From positions 83,873 through 147,872 of the forward strand of contig JAQGEF010000013.1 in the NCBI GenBank assembly GCA_027854065.1: a stretch of 64,000 bases of DNA. Reading direction: 5' to 3'. Shown here in pieces: positions 25,252 through 33,751 of the stretch (positions are counted from its first letter, which is position 1; each line of letters begins with the position of its first letter). The DNA is from Polluticaenibacter yanchengensis (GTDB lineage Bacteria > Bacteroidota > Bacteroidia > Chitinophagales > Chitinophagaceae). The notes beneath the pieces were generated by a model. That model ran no database searches. It saw only the letters and a program-made list of their open reading frames with translations, and was not told the DNA's origin. Made by a program: the position numbers and the translations under genes.

Positions 25252-28200
25252 TTAGAATTTAATGTTTAATCCGGCATTGAAGATTTTGATCTGTGGATAC
25301 TGACTTAAATTATTTGTAGCAGAGTTAACACCGGTTGAAAGATTTGGTCTTTCAGGGTCGCCGTTAATAAATTTGGTAAATGTTACCAGGTTATCTGCCG
25401 AAACAAATACGGTCGCACTCTGTACTTTCATCTTGTTTAAGAAAGCGCCGGCTAAAGCATAGGACAATGATATATTTTTCAATCTTAAGTATGAAGCGTC
25501 ACGCAGGAAGAAATCTGAATTGACACCATATTGCGCCATGTGCTGATACCCGGAAATATATAGAGCAGGCATTGTATTGCTTGGGTTGGTAGGGGACCAT
25601 GCGTTTCTCCAGTCAACAGATGGCGGTGTTCCTTGTTGGAAAGGGTCTACACCCCAGTTTGCTACACGGATTTTTAAGCCTTGTACACCTTGAAAGAATA
25701 CATTTAAGCCTAAACGCTTGTATTGAACATCAAACCCGAAAGAGTAATTATAATCAGGAAAAACACCATTTACCAGTACTCTGTCATCGGGAGTGATTTT
25801 GCCGTCTCCATTTACATCTTTCATTTTAATATCGCCAGCGCCAATGTTTGCATTTAAACTATGGGACATCGGTGTTTCTCCGGTTTGTACCACACCATCC
25901 ACCAGGTACACAAAATAAGACTCATAAGGAAGGCCTACTTTCCTGATATTTCTACCGGTGATGTTTTCTGTTCTGATAGATAGTAATTTGTTTCTGACAG
26001 TAGAGAAGTTTACAAACGCGCCATAAGAAAACTCACCGATCTGGTTTCTGTGGCGAATGTCTACTTCTATGCCCCTGTTTTGCATAGAACCATCATTTGT
26101 GGTTGGTTGCGCTAAGCCTAAACTGGAAGGAATTGTTTGTGGTGCTAAAACATCGTAGGTCTTTTTGTTAAACCAGTCAAATGCAACTGTTAATAAACCT
26201 CGTTTGATATCTAGATCGAAGCCGAAGTCTGTTATCTGTGATGACTCCCATCTTAAACTTTGGTCTCTAAAAGTTAGATTGATAACTCCTTGTGATGCTG
26301 TATTATTGTCGAAACTGTATAAAACTCCGCTTGAAACAAGGTTTTCCTGGTACAAATAGTTACCAACATCCTGGTTGCCTAATGTTCCGAATGAGCCACG
26401 TAGCTTTAAGGTAGTGATCCAATCTATATTGTCCATGAATTTTTCTTTATTAATCATCCAGCCGGCAGATACTGAAGGGTAATAACCCCATCTGTAATCC
26501 GGTGACACTTTAGAGGTGCCATCTCTTCTGATACTTGCTTCTAAAAAGTATTTACCATCATAGTTATAGTTTAGGCGGGCGAAGAAAGATTGTAAGCCCC
26601 ACTCACCCGGAGCGACTAAACCTGGTAGACGCGGATGGGTGGTATTAATGGTTTCCCCTGTGTTGCTGTAACCATTTAGTTCAGGAATGTTATAGTTAAC
26701 GCCGTTGATCCTTCTGGCACGCAAGCCACGCTGACTATAAGTAATTTGCTCATAGCCCGCTAAAGCCGAGATCTCATGTGCGTCACCGATTTTTGTATTG
26801 TAGTTTAAAGTAGAATAAAATGTCGGTGTAAGTGTTTTTGAATATTGTTCTGTTATACCTAAAATATCTGGTCCAAAAGAGTTCATTGCATAATCACCCG
26901 ATGGCGCCTTTTCCTGTAACAAATATGCCTGGTAAGGGCTTTGATGCATTTTATAATATTGATCTGTATAACGAACGGCTATTTTATTGTTCCATGTTAG
27001 GTTTTTAGAAAATTTTACATCTAATGAAGCTTGTGCATTCAGATCGTAGTCCATGGTGCGCTGATTGCCCATGATAAACATTTCCTGGGGATTACGGTTT
27101 CTTCCTTCAGCTGCATAAGCACGGGAAACGACCCTGCCGGAACCATCCGGTAAAAACGGCCCGTATAATGGGCCTGCCGCATAAATAGCCAGCATCATGT
27201 TTTCGCCTGTAAACGGAGGTTCAAACCTGTTACGTACAGTACCGTTGATCATTGTTCCAAACGTGATATTCTTGGTGATATTATTTGAGTACCTGGCTAA
27301 TAGATTGTAACGTTTAAAATTATAAACAGGTAGTAAGGCATCCTGGTCTAAGTAACTGAAAGAAATATTGTAATTGCTTTTATCAGTACCGCCTGATATA
27401 CCAATATTGCCGTTGAATATGGTAGCAGGTTTTACATAATAATCGTAAGAATCGAAATTTGGATAATCAGGACTTCCGTTGGCAGCTTTGTATTTATCAA
27501 TTTCGGATTGTGCATATTTAAAAGTGACCCCATTGCTGCGTTTGGTCGCTTCATTGTACATTTCCATATACTCAGCTGAGTTGGAAATAAGGTTTGGCCT
27601 GTTTGTGGCGCGGTGTTGGGATACATTGGCACTGGCAGTAAACTGTGCTTTGCCGCTTTTGCCTTTTTTAGTGGTAACCAGGATGACACCATTGGCAGCC
27701 CTGGCACCATAAATAGATGCTGAAGCTGCATCTTTCAATACGGTAATATCATCGATGTCATCGGGTGCTAAAGTATTTAAATCACCTGTTACACCATCAA
27801 TCAATACTAATGGACTATTGTTGGTACCTCCGGCAAAGGAGCCTCTGCCTCTTAGTAAGATCTGGGCATTATCTCTGCCCGGCTCTGCACTTACCTGGGT
27901 AATTTGTAACCCGGCTACACGTCCTTGTAAAAGGTTGGTTGAATTTGGCGCAGGTCTTGTTCTGAGTACATCTCCGTTTACAGTAGATATGGAACCTGTA
28001 ACATTTTTTCTTTTTTGGGTGCCGTAACCTACCACTACCACGTCATCAAGGTCTTTAAGGTCTGTCGCTTTTAATGTTAGCTGGATACTGGTCTTGCCAT
28101 TAACAGATATTTCCTGGGTCTCAAAGCCAACATAGCTGATTACAAGGAATGCATTATCATCATTCACTGTAATTTCAAACGCTCCCTTACTGTCTGTAAC

Positions 28201-28398
28201 AGTGCTGAGCGTTGTTCCTTTTACTAAAATAGTGGCACCTTCAACAGGTTGTCCATCAGCATTTAATACAGTTCCGGTAATTTTTCTGGCTGGTAAATCT
28301 TCCTCATAATTATACAGCCTTGGTTTTGGTGAGGCATAGGTGGCACATGGTACTAATACGTACATCCCCATGCCCAATAGCAGAGCAAGTTTCTTCAT
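25252..28398 (-). CDS. SusC/RagA-family TonB-linked outer-membrane transporter
   Basis: 1048 residues. Signal peptide, then a carboxypeptidase-D-regulatory-like domain (G-T-V-L-N-A-D-G-Q-P-V-E-G-A near residue 43), then the plug with the V-V-V-G-Y-G-T-Q-K-R-K-N SusC signature near 122, L-Q-G-R-V-A-G-L, and Y-G-A-R-A-A-N-G-V-I-L-V-T-T-K-K-G near 233; the rest is the 22-strand barrel, ending in an aromatic (N-I-K-F). It imports oligosaccharides with TonB energy and pairs with the SusD gene directly downstream. No dedicated regulator (hybrid kinase, anti-sigma factor) is next to it. Confidence 0.96.
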   Translation of the reverse strand: MKKLALLLGMGMYVLVPCATYASPKPRLYNYEEDLPARKITGTVLNADGQPVEGATILVKGTTLSTVTDSKGAFEITVNDDNAFLVISYVGFETQEISVNGKTSIQLTLKATDLKDLDDVVVVGYGTQKRKNVTGSISTVNGDVLRTRPAPNSTNLLQGRVAGLQITQVSAEPGRDNAQILLRGRGSFAGGTNNSPLVLIDGVTGDLNTLAPDDIDDITVLKDAASASIYGARAANGVILVTTKKGKSGKAQFTASANVSQHRATNRPNLISNSAEYMEMYNEATKRSNGVTFKYAQSEIDKYKAANGSPDYPNFDSYDYYVKPATIFNGNIGISGGTDKSNYNISFSYLDQDALLPVYNFKRYNLLARYSNNITKNITFGTMINGTVRNRFEPPFTGENMMLAIYAAGPLYGPFLPDGSGRVVSRAYAAEGRNRNPQEMFIMGNQRTMDYDLNAQASLDVKFSKNLTWNNKIAVRYTDQYYKMHQSPYQAYLLQEKAPSGDYAMNSFGPDILGITEQYSKTLTPTFYSTLNYNTKIGDAHEISALAGYEQITYSQRGLRARRINGVNYNIPELNGYSNTGETINTTHPRLPGLVAPGEWGLQSFFARLNYNYDGKYFLEASIRRDGTSKVSPDYRWGYYPSVSAGWMINKEKFMDNIDWITTLKLRGSFGTLGNQDVGNYLYQENLVSSGVLYSFDNNTASQGVINLTFRDQSLRWESSQITDFGFDLDIKRGLLTVAFDWFNKKTYDVLAPQTIPSSLGLAQPTTNDGSMQNRGIEVDIRHRNQIGEFSYGAFVNFSTVRNKLLSIRTENITGRNIRKVGLPYESYFVYLVDGVVQTGETPMSHSLNANIGAGDIKMKDVNGDGKITPDDRVLVNGVFPDYNYSFGFDVQYKRLGLNVFFQGVQGLKIRVANWGVDPFQQGTPPSVDWRNAWSPTNPSNTMPALYISGYQHMAQYGVNSDFFLRDASYLRLKNISLSYALAGAFLNKMKVQSATVFVSADNLVTFTKFINGDPERPNLSTGVNSATNNLSQYPQIKIFNAGLNIKF

Positions 28399-28591
28399 AT
28401 ATGCAATCTTAAGTTTATCAAAAAATGTACTCTGTCAAAATCTGGCCAGAGTCTGCAATCGTTTACGGTGATAAAATTAGATGGTAAAGACTTGTTAAAA
28501 GATGTGTTCTTAAGTTAATCTAATGGATTATTTTGCTTTTATTTTCATTTGACTGCAAAATGTTTTCGTTTTAGTGGATAAATGCACTTTT

Positions 28592-29227
28592 TTAAGCAAA
28601 AAGCAAATCTTTCGAAATATCAATCGGCATATTCTGAAACCTGTAATGTCCTATAACATTGAACTGGCCATTATTAAACCGTTTCACCAAAAAGAACTCA
28701 TCCGCTATAAAACTGGCTGTAAACTGGCGTTTTTGCCACTTTTCCCATATCTGCATAAAGTCTATCGGTGCCAATGTGCTGGATATAAGTATTTTAGGGT
28801 TGTTGGCAAATTGAGGTTCCAGCGTAGGTGCAGGACCGAAGAGTTTTTTACATTGCTTTAATAACTCCAGAACTTCCAGAAAAGCATATTTGTTTTCTAC
28901 ATTCACGAATAATGTACTATTTGCGTAAAACTGATAGTCTTTTAAGTGCACTTTGAAAGGGGTCACAATTTTAGCGATATTTTCCAGGGCAGATTTTATC
29001 TTCGGCTCAAATGCGTCAAAAGTTGAAAATGTAGCTAATGTTAACTTGGGGCGGGTGCGTGAAGGCATCTGAACGCCAAATGTTTCTGAAATTTCCTTTC
29101 TTACATGAGTAATTTTATTGCATACCAACTCTCCCGGATTAAGAATGATCATATAATCTGATACTTTTAATCCATTCACCAAGGCGGATTTACTTGTAGC
29201 TGTGGGTGCTTTTTTAGTAGTTATCAT
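28592..29227 (-). CDS. Degenerate 2H-phosphoesterase-like protein A (2'-5' RNA ligase superfamily)
   Basis: 211 residues, soluble. The pattern follows the 2H fold: a first half with an I-I-L-N strand and the T-R-P-K-L-T-L-A-T-F segment, the F-K-V-H-L-K-D-Y-Q-F-Y middle strand, then N-N-P-K-I-L-I-S and a final V-K-R-F-x(4)-F-N-V-I-G-H-Y-R-F. In active 2H enzymes both central motifs read H-x-T/S. Here position 61 (K-L-T) and position 145 (K-I-L) are Lys, so both catalytic His residues are missing. It is therefore probably a binding protein or an inactive relative rather than an esterase. It lies 18 bases after gene B, its divergent paralogue. The superfamily call is by motif pattern and would need a profile search. 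Confidence 0.6.
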   Translation of the reverse strand: MITTKKAPTATSKSALVNGLKVSDYMIILNPGELVCNKITHVRKEISETFGVQMPSRTRPKLTLATFSTFDAFEPKIKSALENIAKIVTPFKVHLKDYQFYANSTLFVNVENKYAFLEVLELLKQCKKLFGPAPTLEPQFANNPKILISSTLAPIDFMQIWEKWQKRQFTASFIADEFFLVKRFNNGQFNVIGHYRFQNMPIDISKDLLFA

Positions 29228-29245
29228 GACAAACGTTTTAAAGGA

Positions 29246-29833
29246 TTACGGAATCAGTGAAAAGACATTTCGTTTTTCATCTGCTTTACCTATATTTTTC
29301 CTGATCAGCCAAAAGCCTTTCACATCCATTGTTTCATGAATTTCTTTAGCAGAAAACTCTAACATAGCAGGCATCGACTGTACCTGTTCGGCTATCATTA
29401 ACTTAGGCTGCCTGTTAAATACTGCAGAAGGCGAGCCGGATTCCTGTAAATAACTGTTAATTACCTCAAAGGATTTATAAAATTGCTCAAAGGCACTCGC
29501 ATCCTGGATCCTGTAATGCATTTCTCCGTTAGGCGTAATACCATAATTGTTTATTTCAATTTTTATACCCTGCAATAAACTGCAGATTCTTTGCATCCAC
29601 CTGGATATAATCGGTTCCAGATGTTCGGATGCTTCAAAACTGATTAACGTTATATATGGTTTTACCACAGGTTGTAATTTTCCGTATTTATTTACCAGGT
29701 AACCCATATCTGCATTCAAAGCTTCCAGTAATCCCGAATTGACAGGCACTACTATTTCATATTGTGCCATTCCCTTTAATATATCCATTTCAAATCCTTC
29801 ATTTATTCTGTACCTGTAATCCTGCATTTTCAT
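29246..29833 (-). CDS. Degenerate 2H-phosphoesterase-like protein B
   Basis: 195 residues, soluble. Same layout as the downstream gene: an E-I-V-V-P-V strand, V-K-P-Y-I-T-L-I-S-F (residues 57-66), an I-E-I-N-N-Y-G-I middle strand, R-Q-P-K-L-M-I-A near 141-148, and a last K-G-F-W-L-I-R strand. The two positions that should be His are Tyr60 and Lys144. The first motif keeps its Thr (Y-I-T), the second has lost it (K-L-M). It is the first gene of a two-gene unit, divergent from folE, with dense TTAGTATT/AATACTAA half-sites in front. Start at the first ATG; an in-frame ATG two codons later is equally possible. Confidence 0.58.
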   Translation of the reverse strand: MKMQDYRYRINEGFEMDILKGMAQYEIVVPVNSGLLEALNADMGYLVNKYGKLQPVVKPYITLISFEASEHLEPIISRWMQRICSLLQGIKIEINNYGITPNGEMHYRIQDASAFEQFYKSFEVINSYLQESGSPSAVFNRQPKLMIAEQVQSMPAMLEFSAKEIHETMDVKGFWLIRKNIGKADEKRNVFSLIP

Positions 29834-29843
29834 GATTCATTTG

Positions 29844-30008
29844 TTTTAGTAAAAATACTAAATAAATTAGTATTTACGATATTTTTTAGCAAGAAATATT
29901 TTTATTATATTAAATCATTGATTATAAATGTCCTTTTTAATGTTATTAAGGAGTGTAAAGCTGCCTTTATTAGTATTTTAATAAAATTTTGTTCTTGTTT
30001 AATACTAA
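29844..30008. promoter_or_regulatory. Cluster of TTAGTATT / AATACTAA half-sites between gene B and folE
   Basis: Five related sites: TTTTAGTA at 29844, AATACTAA at 29854, TTAGTATT at 29867, TTAGTATT at 29970 and AATACTAA at 30001. The second and third form a perfect 9-bp inverted repeat (AAATACTAA, ATAAA, TTAGTATTT at 29853-29875), and the last two form a wider inverted pair. The cluster lies in the 276-base divergent region, so one regulator could act on both sides. The regulator is not known. Confidence 0.55.
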
Positions 30009-30079
30009 AAAACGCTAAAAAAGTTATCATCTTAGCCCTTGAATACATTTTTTACAATCTCTCTTGACAAACTATATAC

Positions 30080-30087
30080 TATTTTTG
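30080..30087 (+). promoter_or_regulatory. Candidate -7 box (TATTTTTG) for folE
   Basis: Exact TAnnTTTG match, 22 bases before the folE ATG. No consensus TTTG at the right distance, which would fit a regulated promoter using an activator (inference). Confidence 0.55.
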
Positions 30088-30109
30088 CAGCAATTTAATT
30101 GGGAAGACA

Positions 30110-30706
30110 ATGGCCTATAAAAAAATAGATCAGTACGATGAAGATATAACCAATGGTTTATCAGATGTTTACAGACAAAGTCTTGGGTTGCTCGGAGAAG
30201 ATATTAACAGGGAAGGGCTTGTTAAAACTCCGGAACGCTTAGCAAAAGCCATGCAATACCTTACACAAGGTTACCAGCAAAATGCAGTTGATATTCTTAA
30301 TTCTGCGCGTTTTGAAGAAGATGTAAGCGAAATGATTATTGTAAAAGATATTGAATTGTATAGCCTTTGCGAACATCATATGTTGCCATTTGTAGGTAAG
30401 GCGCATGTGGCATATATACCTAACGGCTACATTACGGGCTTAAGTAAAATTGCCCGCGTGGTAGATGTTTATGCCCGTCGCCTGCAGGTACAGGAGCGTT
30501 TGACCACTCAAATCCTGGAGGCGATAAAAGAAGCGCTGAATCCACTTGGTGTGGCAGTTGTTATAGAAGCCCGCCATTTCTGTATGATGATGCGTGGCGT
30601 AAGCAAGCAAAACAGCTCTACGACCACATCAGCTTTCAGCGGTGAGTTTCAGCATGACAGGACTCGCAGTGAATTTATGAAATTGATTGGAACGAATTTG
30701 CATTAA
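30110..30706 (+). CDS. folE: GTP cyclohydrolase I (type IA)
   Basis: 198 residues, usual length. It converts GTP to 7,8-dihydroneopterin triphosphate, the first step of folate (and other pterin) synthesis, as a cytosolic homodecamer. Zinc ligands Cys87 and His90 in L-C-E-H-H-M-L-P-F and Cys158 in R-H-F-C-M-M-M-R-G are all present, marking the zinc-dependent IA type. K-T-P-E-R near 39, H-V-A-Y-I-P near 99, S-K-I-A-R and the late T-S-A-F-S-G-E-F motif also match. It stands alone with its own promoter and terminator and is divergent from the 2H-like genes. Confidence 0.97.
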   Translation: MAYKKIDQYDEDITNGLSDVYRQSLGLLGEDINREGLVKTPERLAKAMQYLTQGYQQNAVDILNSARFEEDVSEMIIVKDIELYSLCEHHMLPFVGKAHVAYIPNGYITGLSKIARVVDVYARRLQVQERLTTQILEAIKEALNPLGVAVVIEARHFCMMMRGVSKQNSSTTTSAFSGEFQHDRTRSEFMKLIGTNLH

Positions 30707-30724
30707 AATAACTGACATTGAACT

Positions 30725-30760
30725 AAAAGCCTGTAGTTTTTAATACTTACAGGCTTTTTT
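30725..30760 (+). terminator. Terminator after folE
   Basis: An 11-bp perfect stem AAAAGCCTGTA/TACAGGCTTTT with a 12-base loop is followed by T's, 19 bases past the stop. Confidence 0.88.
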
Positions 30761-30780
30761 TATTGGGGCTATTAGCATTT

Positions 30781-30896
30781 GTAATACTATGAAACATTGG
30801 TTCCGGCTGCTTTGGGCTCGCTATCGCTCGGTACTCGTTCCTCGTACTAAACCCGCCGCATCCGGCAGCCATTCAACTATGGTAATCCTATGAAAC
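30781..30896. repeat. Dispersed element, second family, copy 2, with flanking direct repeats
   Basis: A core of 86 bases with CCGGCTGC near its left end and GCATCCGGCAGCCATTCA near its right end, matching the element at 23441-23614. It is framed by 15-base direct repeats that differ at one position: GTAATACTATGAAAC (30781-30795) and GTAATCCTATGAAAC (30882-30896). The arrangement is that of a small non-autonomous insertion or a slipped duplication. Confidence 0.65.
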
Positions 30897-30907
30897 GAAT
30901 TCTGGCT

Positions 30908-31633
30908 TTACAGTAAAGAATCCAGGCTGCCGTTTGTAAAGTTGATGATAAATTCTTTTTTGAAAACTTCTCCGATAGGTATTTCAAATTCATTGATATA
31001 AATATTATTGTTGTCGAAAGATTCAATATGAATTTTATTGACAACGTAAGATTTACTGATTCTTAAAAATCTTTCTTGCGGCACTTTTTGATGAATTGTT
31101 TTCAGGTTCATTGCTACAATATGCTTACACTTTTTGGTAACAATTACCACATAGTCTTTTAAGCCTTCTATAAACAGGATATCCTCGAAAAATATTTTAT
31201 GAAATCGCCGGTCAGCCCTGATAATTAAGAAGTCCGCTGTATTGGATGCCAGTGTATTATTACTGATATCTTCAGTAAACAAGGATCTGAAAGCCATGGC
31301 TTTCTTTACAGCTTTTTCTAATCTTGATTTGTCTATCGGCTTTAGTAAATAATCCACAGCATCCAGCTCATAGCTTTTTAAAGCATATTGCGGGTAAGCC
31401 GTTGTGAATATAATCAGCGTTTCCTGTGGCAATTGTTCCGCAAAACTTAACCCGGAAATCATTGGCATCTCAATATCCAGGAAAACAATGTCCACTTTGT
31501 TTGTTTTCAAAAAGTCCAATGCTGTTACCGCATTTTGAAACTTGGCGACCACTTCCAGTTCTGATACCTCTTTTACGAGAATCTCCATTTCTGTTCTTGC
31601 CAGCGGTTCGTCATCCAATATTATACAGGTCAT
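30908..31633 (-). CDS. LytTR-type response regulator
   Basis: 241 residues. Receiver domain residues 1-118 with acidic pair Asp7/Asp8, phospho-acceptor Asp53 in F-L-D-I-E-M-P, T-A-Y near 79 and Lys in L-L-K-P-I-D near 98. The C-terminal LytTR DNA-binding domain begins near 133 with I-I-R-A-D-R-R-F and ends with the F-L-R-I-S-K-S-Y-V-V-N segment typical of the family. Its start codon overlaps the stop of the kinase gene by 4 bases (ATGA), so the two are translationally coupled. Targets are unknown; the nearby inverted repeat at 32743-32797 is a candidate. Confidence 0.95.
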   Translation of the reverse strand: MTCIILDDEPLARTEMEILVKEVSELEVVAKFQNAVTALDFLKTNKVDIVFLDIEMPMISGLSFAEQLPQETLIIFTTAYPQYALKSYELDAVDYLLKPIDKSRLEKAVKKAMAFRSLFTEDISNNTLASNTADFLIIRADRRFHKIFFEDILFIEGLKDYVVIVTKKCKHIVAMNLKTIHQKVPQERFLRISKSYVVNKIHIESFDNNNIYINEFEIPIGEVFKKEFIINFTNGSLDSLL

Positions 31634-32691
31634 AATGGAATGTTTAATGTAATAGAATATTCATCTTGGGTTTTGGTGGATTTTATGTGGTAGGTATCAC
31701 CATATAAAAGATCCAACCTGCGCTTAATATTATTCAGCCCCAAGCCATTACTGGTCGTATTTTGCTTGAAAACCGGGTCGATAGAATTGGTGCAAATAAA
31801 CTTCAGTTCATTGTTTTCATGCATAAACTCGAGCCTGATAAAAGAACTGGAACCCATAATGTTGACGCTATGTTTAACGGCATTTTCTGCAAATGTTGTA
31901 AATATATTAGGCGGTAATTGGATGCTGTTGAACTGCTGTAATGGTATATGGTTTATAATTTCTATTTCTAAATGATCCCTTCGCAGTTTTTCAAGATTCA
32001 GAAAATTGGTAAGAAATTCCATTTCTGATTTAAGAAAGGTTTTCTCATCATTGTTATCGTATAGTTGGTATCTTAAAAATTCGGAAAGTTTAATAATAAC
32101 AGCATTGGCTTTATCCGGGTCCTGGCGGGTAAGTGCTTTAATGCTGTTAAGCATATTGAATAAAAAATGAGGATTGATCTGGTTCTTCAGTTTCTGCAGT
32201 TCCATATTCAATGTCAGGTCCTTCAGTTCAGCTATATGTTGATTGGCCCTGTTCCAGTCCTGGAAAAGCTTAATGGTCGTGGTCGTAGATATTAATGGTG
32301 CCAGGATCAGTGCTCCTTCGTAAAAGCTTCTTGAATGATTATCCGCCACAATATCCGGGCTTAAGTAATGTTGTAATATATACCCGAGAAAGCAAATGCC
32401 GGAGTACACGGTCAACAGTAGGAATACACTGTACAAAACATAGTGATTTTTAAAGAAAAACCTGGGAAGTAATACATAAATATTGGTATAAAACATGGCC
32501 AGTAATACTATGTAAACACTAAATAAGCGCTCAGCTTTATATAACCCGCTGTAATTGTGCACCCAGTTAGAATAGCATATTAAACTTAGCAGTACCGCGC
32601 AAAAAAGAATATGCCGCAATACCCTGAATTTTTTGTCAACTATAAAATCTATGATTTTACTACATTCTATTTGTTGTGTTTTATAACCCAT
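31630..32691 (-). CDS. LytS/YehU-type sensor histidine kinase
   Basis: 353 residues from the ATG at 32691. The frame extends to a TTG at 32709, but a TACATTTG -7 box covers that site. Four hydrophobic segments between residues 25 and 135 form the membrane anchor; there is no large periplasmic sensor. A short coiled coil (Q-H-I-A-E-L-K-D-L-T) leads to the His_kinase domain N-Q-I-N-P-H-F-L-F-N with the phosphorylated His near 187, and an ATPase domain with E-N-A-V-K-H and G-L-G-L-N-N-I-K-R-R-L. Pairs with the LytTR regulator behind it. The signal is unknown. Confidence 0.94.
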   Translation of the reverse strand: MGYKTQQIECSKIIDFIVDKKFRVLRHILFCAVLLSLICYSNWVHNYSGLYKAERLFSVYIVLLAMFYTNIYVLLPRFFFKNHYVLYSVFLLLTVYSGICFLGYILQHYLSPDIVADNHSRSFYEGALILAPLISTTTTIKLFQDWNRANQHIAELKDLTLNMELQKLKNQINPHFLFNMLNSIKALTRQDPDKANAVIIKLSEFLRYQLYDNNDEKTFLKSEMEFLTNFLNLEKLRRDHLEIEIINHIPLQQFNSIQLPPNIFTTFAENAVKHSVNIMGSSSFIRLEFMHENNELKFICTNSIDPVFKQNTTSNGLGLNNIKRRLDLLYGDTYHIKSTKTQDEYSITLNIPL

Positions 32692-32706
32692 AACTATAAT
32701 AAAATA

Positions 32707-32714
32707 CAAATGTA
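32707..32714 (-). promoter_or_regulatory. Candidate -7 box (TACATTTG) for the kinase/regulator pair
   Basis: Minus-strand TACATTTG is an exact TAnnTTTG match, 15 bases before the chosen ATG at 32691. It decides against the TTG start at 32709. Confidence 0.5.
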
Positions 32715-32742
32715 GCAGCTAACTTTTTTATTCTATTCTATA

Positions 32743-32797
32743 TTATACCAAAGCATCCCTGTTATATACGAAACCCCTTTTTTACGGTTTGGTATAA
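32743..32797. promoter_or_regulatory. Long-spaced inverted repeat TTATACCAAA ... TTTGGTATAA
   Basis: Perfect 10-bp arms at 32743-32752 and 32788-32797 separated by 35 bases. It lies just upstream of the kinase promoter and 113 bases before the plus-strand gene at 32910, so it could be a shared control site. The arm shares its TATACC core with palindromes at 23329, 23534 and 53037. Confidence 0.4.
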
Positions 32798-32909
32798 AAA
32801 CTAAGCCATCTTGTATAAAAAGTCAATACATGATTTTTTTCTTTATTTATTTTGAACTGTAAGACATTCGCCGGATTAAATTATCTGCTTTTATTCAAAC
32901 AAAATACAC

Positions 32910-33527
32910 ATGCACTTCACTACTTGTTCATTCATAATAGCTCTATTAGCATTACAATCCTTGTTTGTGAAAGGGCAAACCGGTGCGGATAGTGTCACTC
33001 AAAAGTTAATGCGCCAGGTCGCTAACCGGTTTGCCGAAGCCAGACCTGTAAATATTGAATACAACTATAATGGTGATTTTAATTTTCCATCCAAAGCAAA
33101 AAGCAGTTCATTGACCAATGGGAAAGTTACCAGGTTTTCCGGCCTGAGGACTAATCTGAATTATACGATTGCCAAAAACAGGAAGTGGATTGTCAGTACA
33201 GCATTCCAATACAGGATGGCATCAGTAGCTGCTAATTATAAACCAGGGGCGGCACCGATATATCAGGTGCCGGACAGTATACCTCATGATCATGCGGCAT
33301 GTGTCAATGAGTGGCGCGTGGGCGGTTGTAACAATGGATTTATATATGAGCATCTGCTGTCTGATAATATTGTATTAACCACCAAAGCGGGTTCAAGGCT
33401 TTCCGTAACGGGCAAAGCATTTGAAAAAAGTACCAATTGCGGAAATCCCTATTTCGATGGCAGCCTGAAACCCGGGTTTTATTGTAACGTAGGATTGTCA
33501 GTTAATCCCTTTGAAAAAAAGAAATAA
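32910..33527 (+). CDS. Predicted small outer-membrane beta-barrel protein, unknown
   Basis: 205 residues with a signal peptide (residues 1-22, ending V-K-G-Q). The rest alternates in the manner of beta-barrel strands (V-N-I-E-Y-N-Y-N-G-D-F-N-F, L-R-T-N-L-N-Y-T-I, W-I-V-S-T-A-F-Q-Y-R-M) and ends near F-Y-C-N-V-G-L-S-V-N-P-F, but only about eight strands fit, so it is a small barrel or a shortened relative of larger Bacteroidota barrels. Four cysteines lie in the second half. The next gene starts 2 bases after its stop, so they form an operon. No function is assigned. Confidence 0.55.
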   Translation: MHFTTCSFIIALLALQSLFVKGQTGADSVTQKLMRQVANRFAEARPVNIEYNYNGDFNFPSKAKSSSLTNGKVTRFSGLRTNLNYTIAKNRKWIVSTAFQYRMASVAANYKPGAAPIYQVPDSIPHDHAACVNEWRVGGCNNGFIYEHLLSDNIVLTTKAGSRLSVTGKAFEKSTNCGNPYFDGSLKPGFYCNVGLSVNPFEKKK

Positions 33528-33529
33528 CA

Positions 33530-33751
33530 ATGGTAAAAGTTTTTAAAACAAATGTAGATTCTGTAGAAAATGTTTTAGCATTAAAACAGGAAATCAATGA
33601 AGTGTATCCTTATGCAAAAGTTTCATTTGATCTGGATGATATAGATAATGTATTAAGGGTAGAAGATGTAGAATTAAAAGAAGAATATATTATCAATCAG
33701 TTGAATAATGCGGGTTATATCTGTATCGATCTGCCCATTTTAGATGTATAA
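33530..33751 (+). CDS. Small HMA-like (ferredoxin-fold) protein without a metal motif
   Basis: 73 residues. The start M-V-K-V-F-K-T-N-V, then L-K-Q-E-I-N-E-V-Y, then V-S-F-D-L-D-D-I-D-N-V-L-R-V-E, and a last helix-strand, follows the beta-alpha-beta-beta-alpha-beta layout of heavy-metal-associated domains, and Bacteroidota have many small proteins of this form. The C-x-x-C metal motif is absent; the only Cys is near the C-terminus. It may be a protein-interaction module. The 2-base gap to the barrel gene implies co-expression. Confidence 0.55.
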   Translation: MVKVFKTNVDSVENVLALKQEINEVYPYAKVSFDLDDIDNVLRVEDVELKEEYIINQLNNAGYICIDLPILDV

